Origin: Deltaproteobacteria bacterium
GTDB taxonomy: Bacteria > Desulfobacterota > Desulfobacteria > Desulfobacterales > Desulfosalsimonadaceae
Length of the DNA: 14,437 nucleotides
NCBI GenBank assembly: GCA_024280875.1
Contig: JAJRPH010000302.1
Coordinates: 1-14,437, forward strand
Direction of reading: 5' to 3'
In this document: positions 13,670-14,437 of the stretch, piece by piece
How positions within the stretch are numbered: the stretch's first letter is position 1
Layout: each line of letters starts with the position of its first letter
The notes under the pieces: generated by a model
Seen by the model: the letters and a program-made list of their open reading frames with translations, nothing else
The model's database searches: none
What the model was told of the DNA's origin: nothing
Program-made: the position numbers and the translations under genes

Positions 13670-14357
13670 GACCGCCTCCTTGTTTGGTTTGTTCCCTGCT
13701 TTGTTCAATGGCCATGACTCCCAGCAACAGGAGATTGAGTTTTTGGATTACGCGTCCTGTTATATCTCCGGGTTTAATTTCCGGATGAACCAGCATTTTC
13801 ATGCCGCTTTCGCTTACAAGCGTCAGCATGGCTTCGGCAATTAACCGAATATCGCCAAACGCTCTTTTGGATGTTTTGCTGAGCTGCGTTAAATCGTCGG
13901 TCAATAATCTTGTTAACTGGTCTGTCGCATCAAAAATTGCCAGCCGCATTGCCTCTGAACTGCCGGTATTTTCCTGAAAAAACAAATGGAGCAGCTGATT
14001 ATTTTTTTCCGAAAAAGTTATAAATGTTTCAACAAAAGGACGCGTGATGCATTCGATCGACTTAAGCCAATGCTCCGGGGAATCTTTTTTTTTAATGGCA
14101 GGAAACGTAATTTTCTTCCGGGCCTTTGCCAGGCAATCAATCATCACCTCTTTGGCCTGAACAACCATCGCCACTCCCATTTCATCGATCTCACGGAAAT
14201 GCCGATAGAATGATGTCGGCGCAATACCTGCTTTTCTTGCCACGGATCTTAAGCTCAAACTGGCATATCCTTCTTCTGCGCAGAGTTGCAGGGCAGCCTG
14301 AATCAGCGCCTGACTTGTTTTTTCTTTTTGTTTTTTTAGGTCTTTACGAGAAGGCAT
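13662..14357 (-). CDS. TetR-family regulator, FabR-like
   Basis: 231 residues. The N-terminal helix-turn-helix (about 10-55) includes SLRSVARKAGIAPTSFYRHF, closely matching FabR, the repressor of unsaturated fatty-acid synthesis genes in enterobacteria, and related TetR proteins. The C-terminal part (60-231) is the helical ligand-binding and dimer domain; it is divergent, so the ligand may be an acyl compound but is not established. The start ATG at 14357 has GGAAG about 7 nt upstream. It is the first gene of a coupled pair with the 355-aa protein. It may regulate its own operon from the AT-rich region at 14358-14437. I assign FabR-like rather than FabR, because the operator and target genes are not visible here. 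Confidence 0.88.
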   Translation of the reverse strand: MPSRKDLKKQKEKTSQALIQAALQLCAEEGYASLSLRSVARKAGIAPTSFYRHFREIDEMGVAMVVQAKEVMIDCLAKARKKITFPAIKKKDSPEHWLKSIECITRPFVETFITFSEKNNQLLHLFFQENTGSSEAMRLAIFDATDQLTRLLTDDLTQLSKTSKRAFGDIRLIAEAMLTLVSESGMKMLVHPEIKPGDITGRVIQKLNLLLLGVMAIEQSREQTKQGGGHE

Positions 14358-14384
14358 TTTTTATCTTCCTGGCTGATTAAACAG

Positions 14385-14403
14385 CATATTCTTTCATATT
14401 ATA
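14385..14403 (-). promoter_or_regulatory. Possible -10 box and direct repeat before TetR gene
   Basis: A minus-strand TATAAT (14398-14403) lies about 40 bp before the TetR start. It overlaps two direct CATATT copies (14385-14390 and 14395-14400). No good -35 is seen at 16-18 bp. A plausible site for autoregulation, but weakly supported. Confidence 0.3.
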
Positions 14404-14437
14404 TCTTATGGGGAAAGCCTGCTAGTTTGTTTTCATG

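Noticed and set aside
13670..13708. Longer N terminus of the 355-aa protein from 13708
   Set aside because: It would overlap the TetR gene by 47 bp and ignore the near-perfect AAGGAGG five bases before the ATG at 13669.

Overview
This is a chromosomal stretch from an AT-rich Gram-negative bacterium. Gene content points to a deltaproteobacterial, probably Desulfobacteraceae-like (Desulfobacterota), sulfate reducer: an FmdB-type zinc ribbon, an RND/LolA-like/DUF1302 export set, a PBPRA1643-type SEC-C protein, a DUF1499 lipoprotein, and several short palindromic repeats between genes. The taxonomy is inferred from gene families, not from a marker gene. No rRNA, tRNA, CRISPR array, intact insertion sequence or phage gene is visible.

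Layout. Positions 1-750 hold a strong terminator, a 55-residue unknown protein, a two-sided hairpin and a minus-strand FmdB zinc-ribbon gene. Positions 750-2200 hold an EamA/DMT permease, preceded by a leader with two mutually exclusive hairpins, and then a one-TM small protein. Positions 2200-3250 carry a solitary AT-rich fic gene with its own good promoter; its catalytic His is replaced by Gln. Positions 3250-3500 are a gene-free, structured, repeat-like stretch ending in a terminator. Positions 3558-4491 encode two translationally coupled unknown cytoplasmic proteins on the minus strand.

Positions 4659-9397 are a tight minus-strand operon: an RND (MMPL) inner-membrane transporter, a LolA-like periplasmic protein and a DUF1302 outer-membrane barrel. 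The pieces are those expected for a route carrying a lipid-like substrate between inner and outer membrane. Positions 9680-11059 carry three small plus-strand genes (DUF1499 lipoprotein, a CCGTGGC-motif unknown, SEC-C zinc protein) separated by palindromic repeats. Positions 11185-12411 encode a RhlE-type DEAD-box RNA helicase; its likely promoter lies upstream of a perfect intrinsic terminator, so expression probably depends on read-through. Positions 12602-14357 are a FabR-like TetR regulator coupled to a conserved unknown helical protein.

Start sites were moved from the longest reading frame for three genes on ribosome-binding-site grounds: the RND transporter (ATG at 9397), the DEAD-box helicase (TTG at 12411) and the helical protein next to TetR (ATG at 13669). 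The items most worth a second look are the two leader structures (904-1018 and 12438-12543), the His-less Fic protein, the RND/LolA-like/barrel operon and the TetR-coupled unknown.
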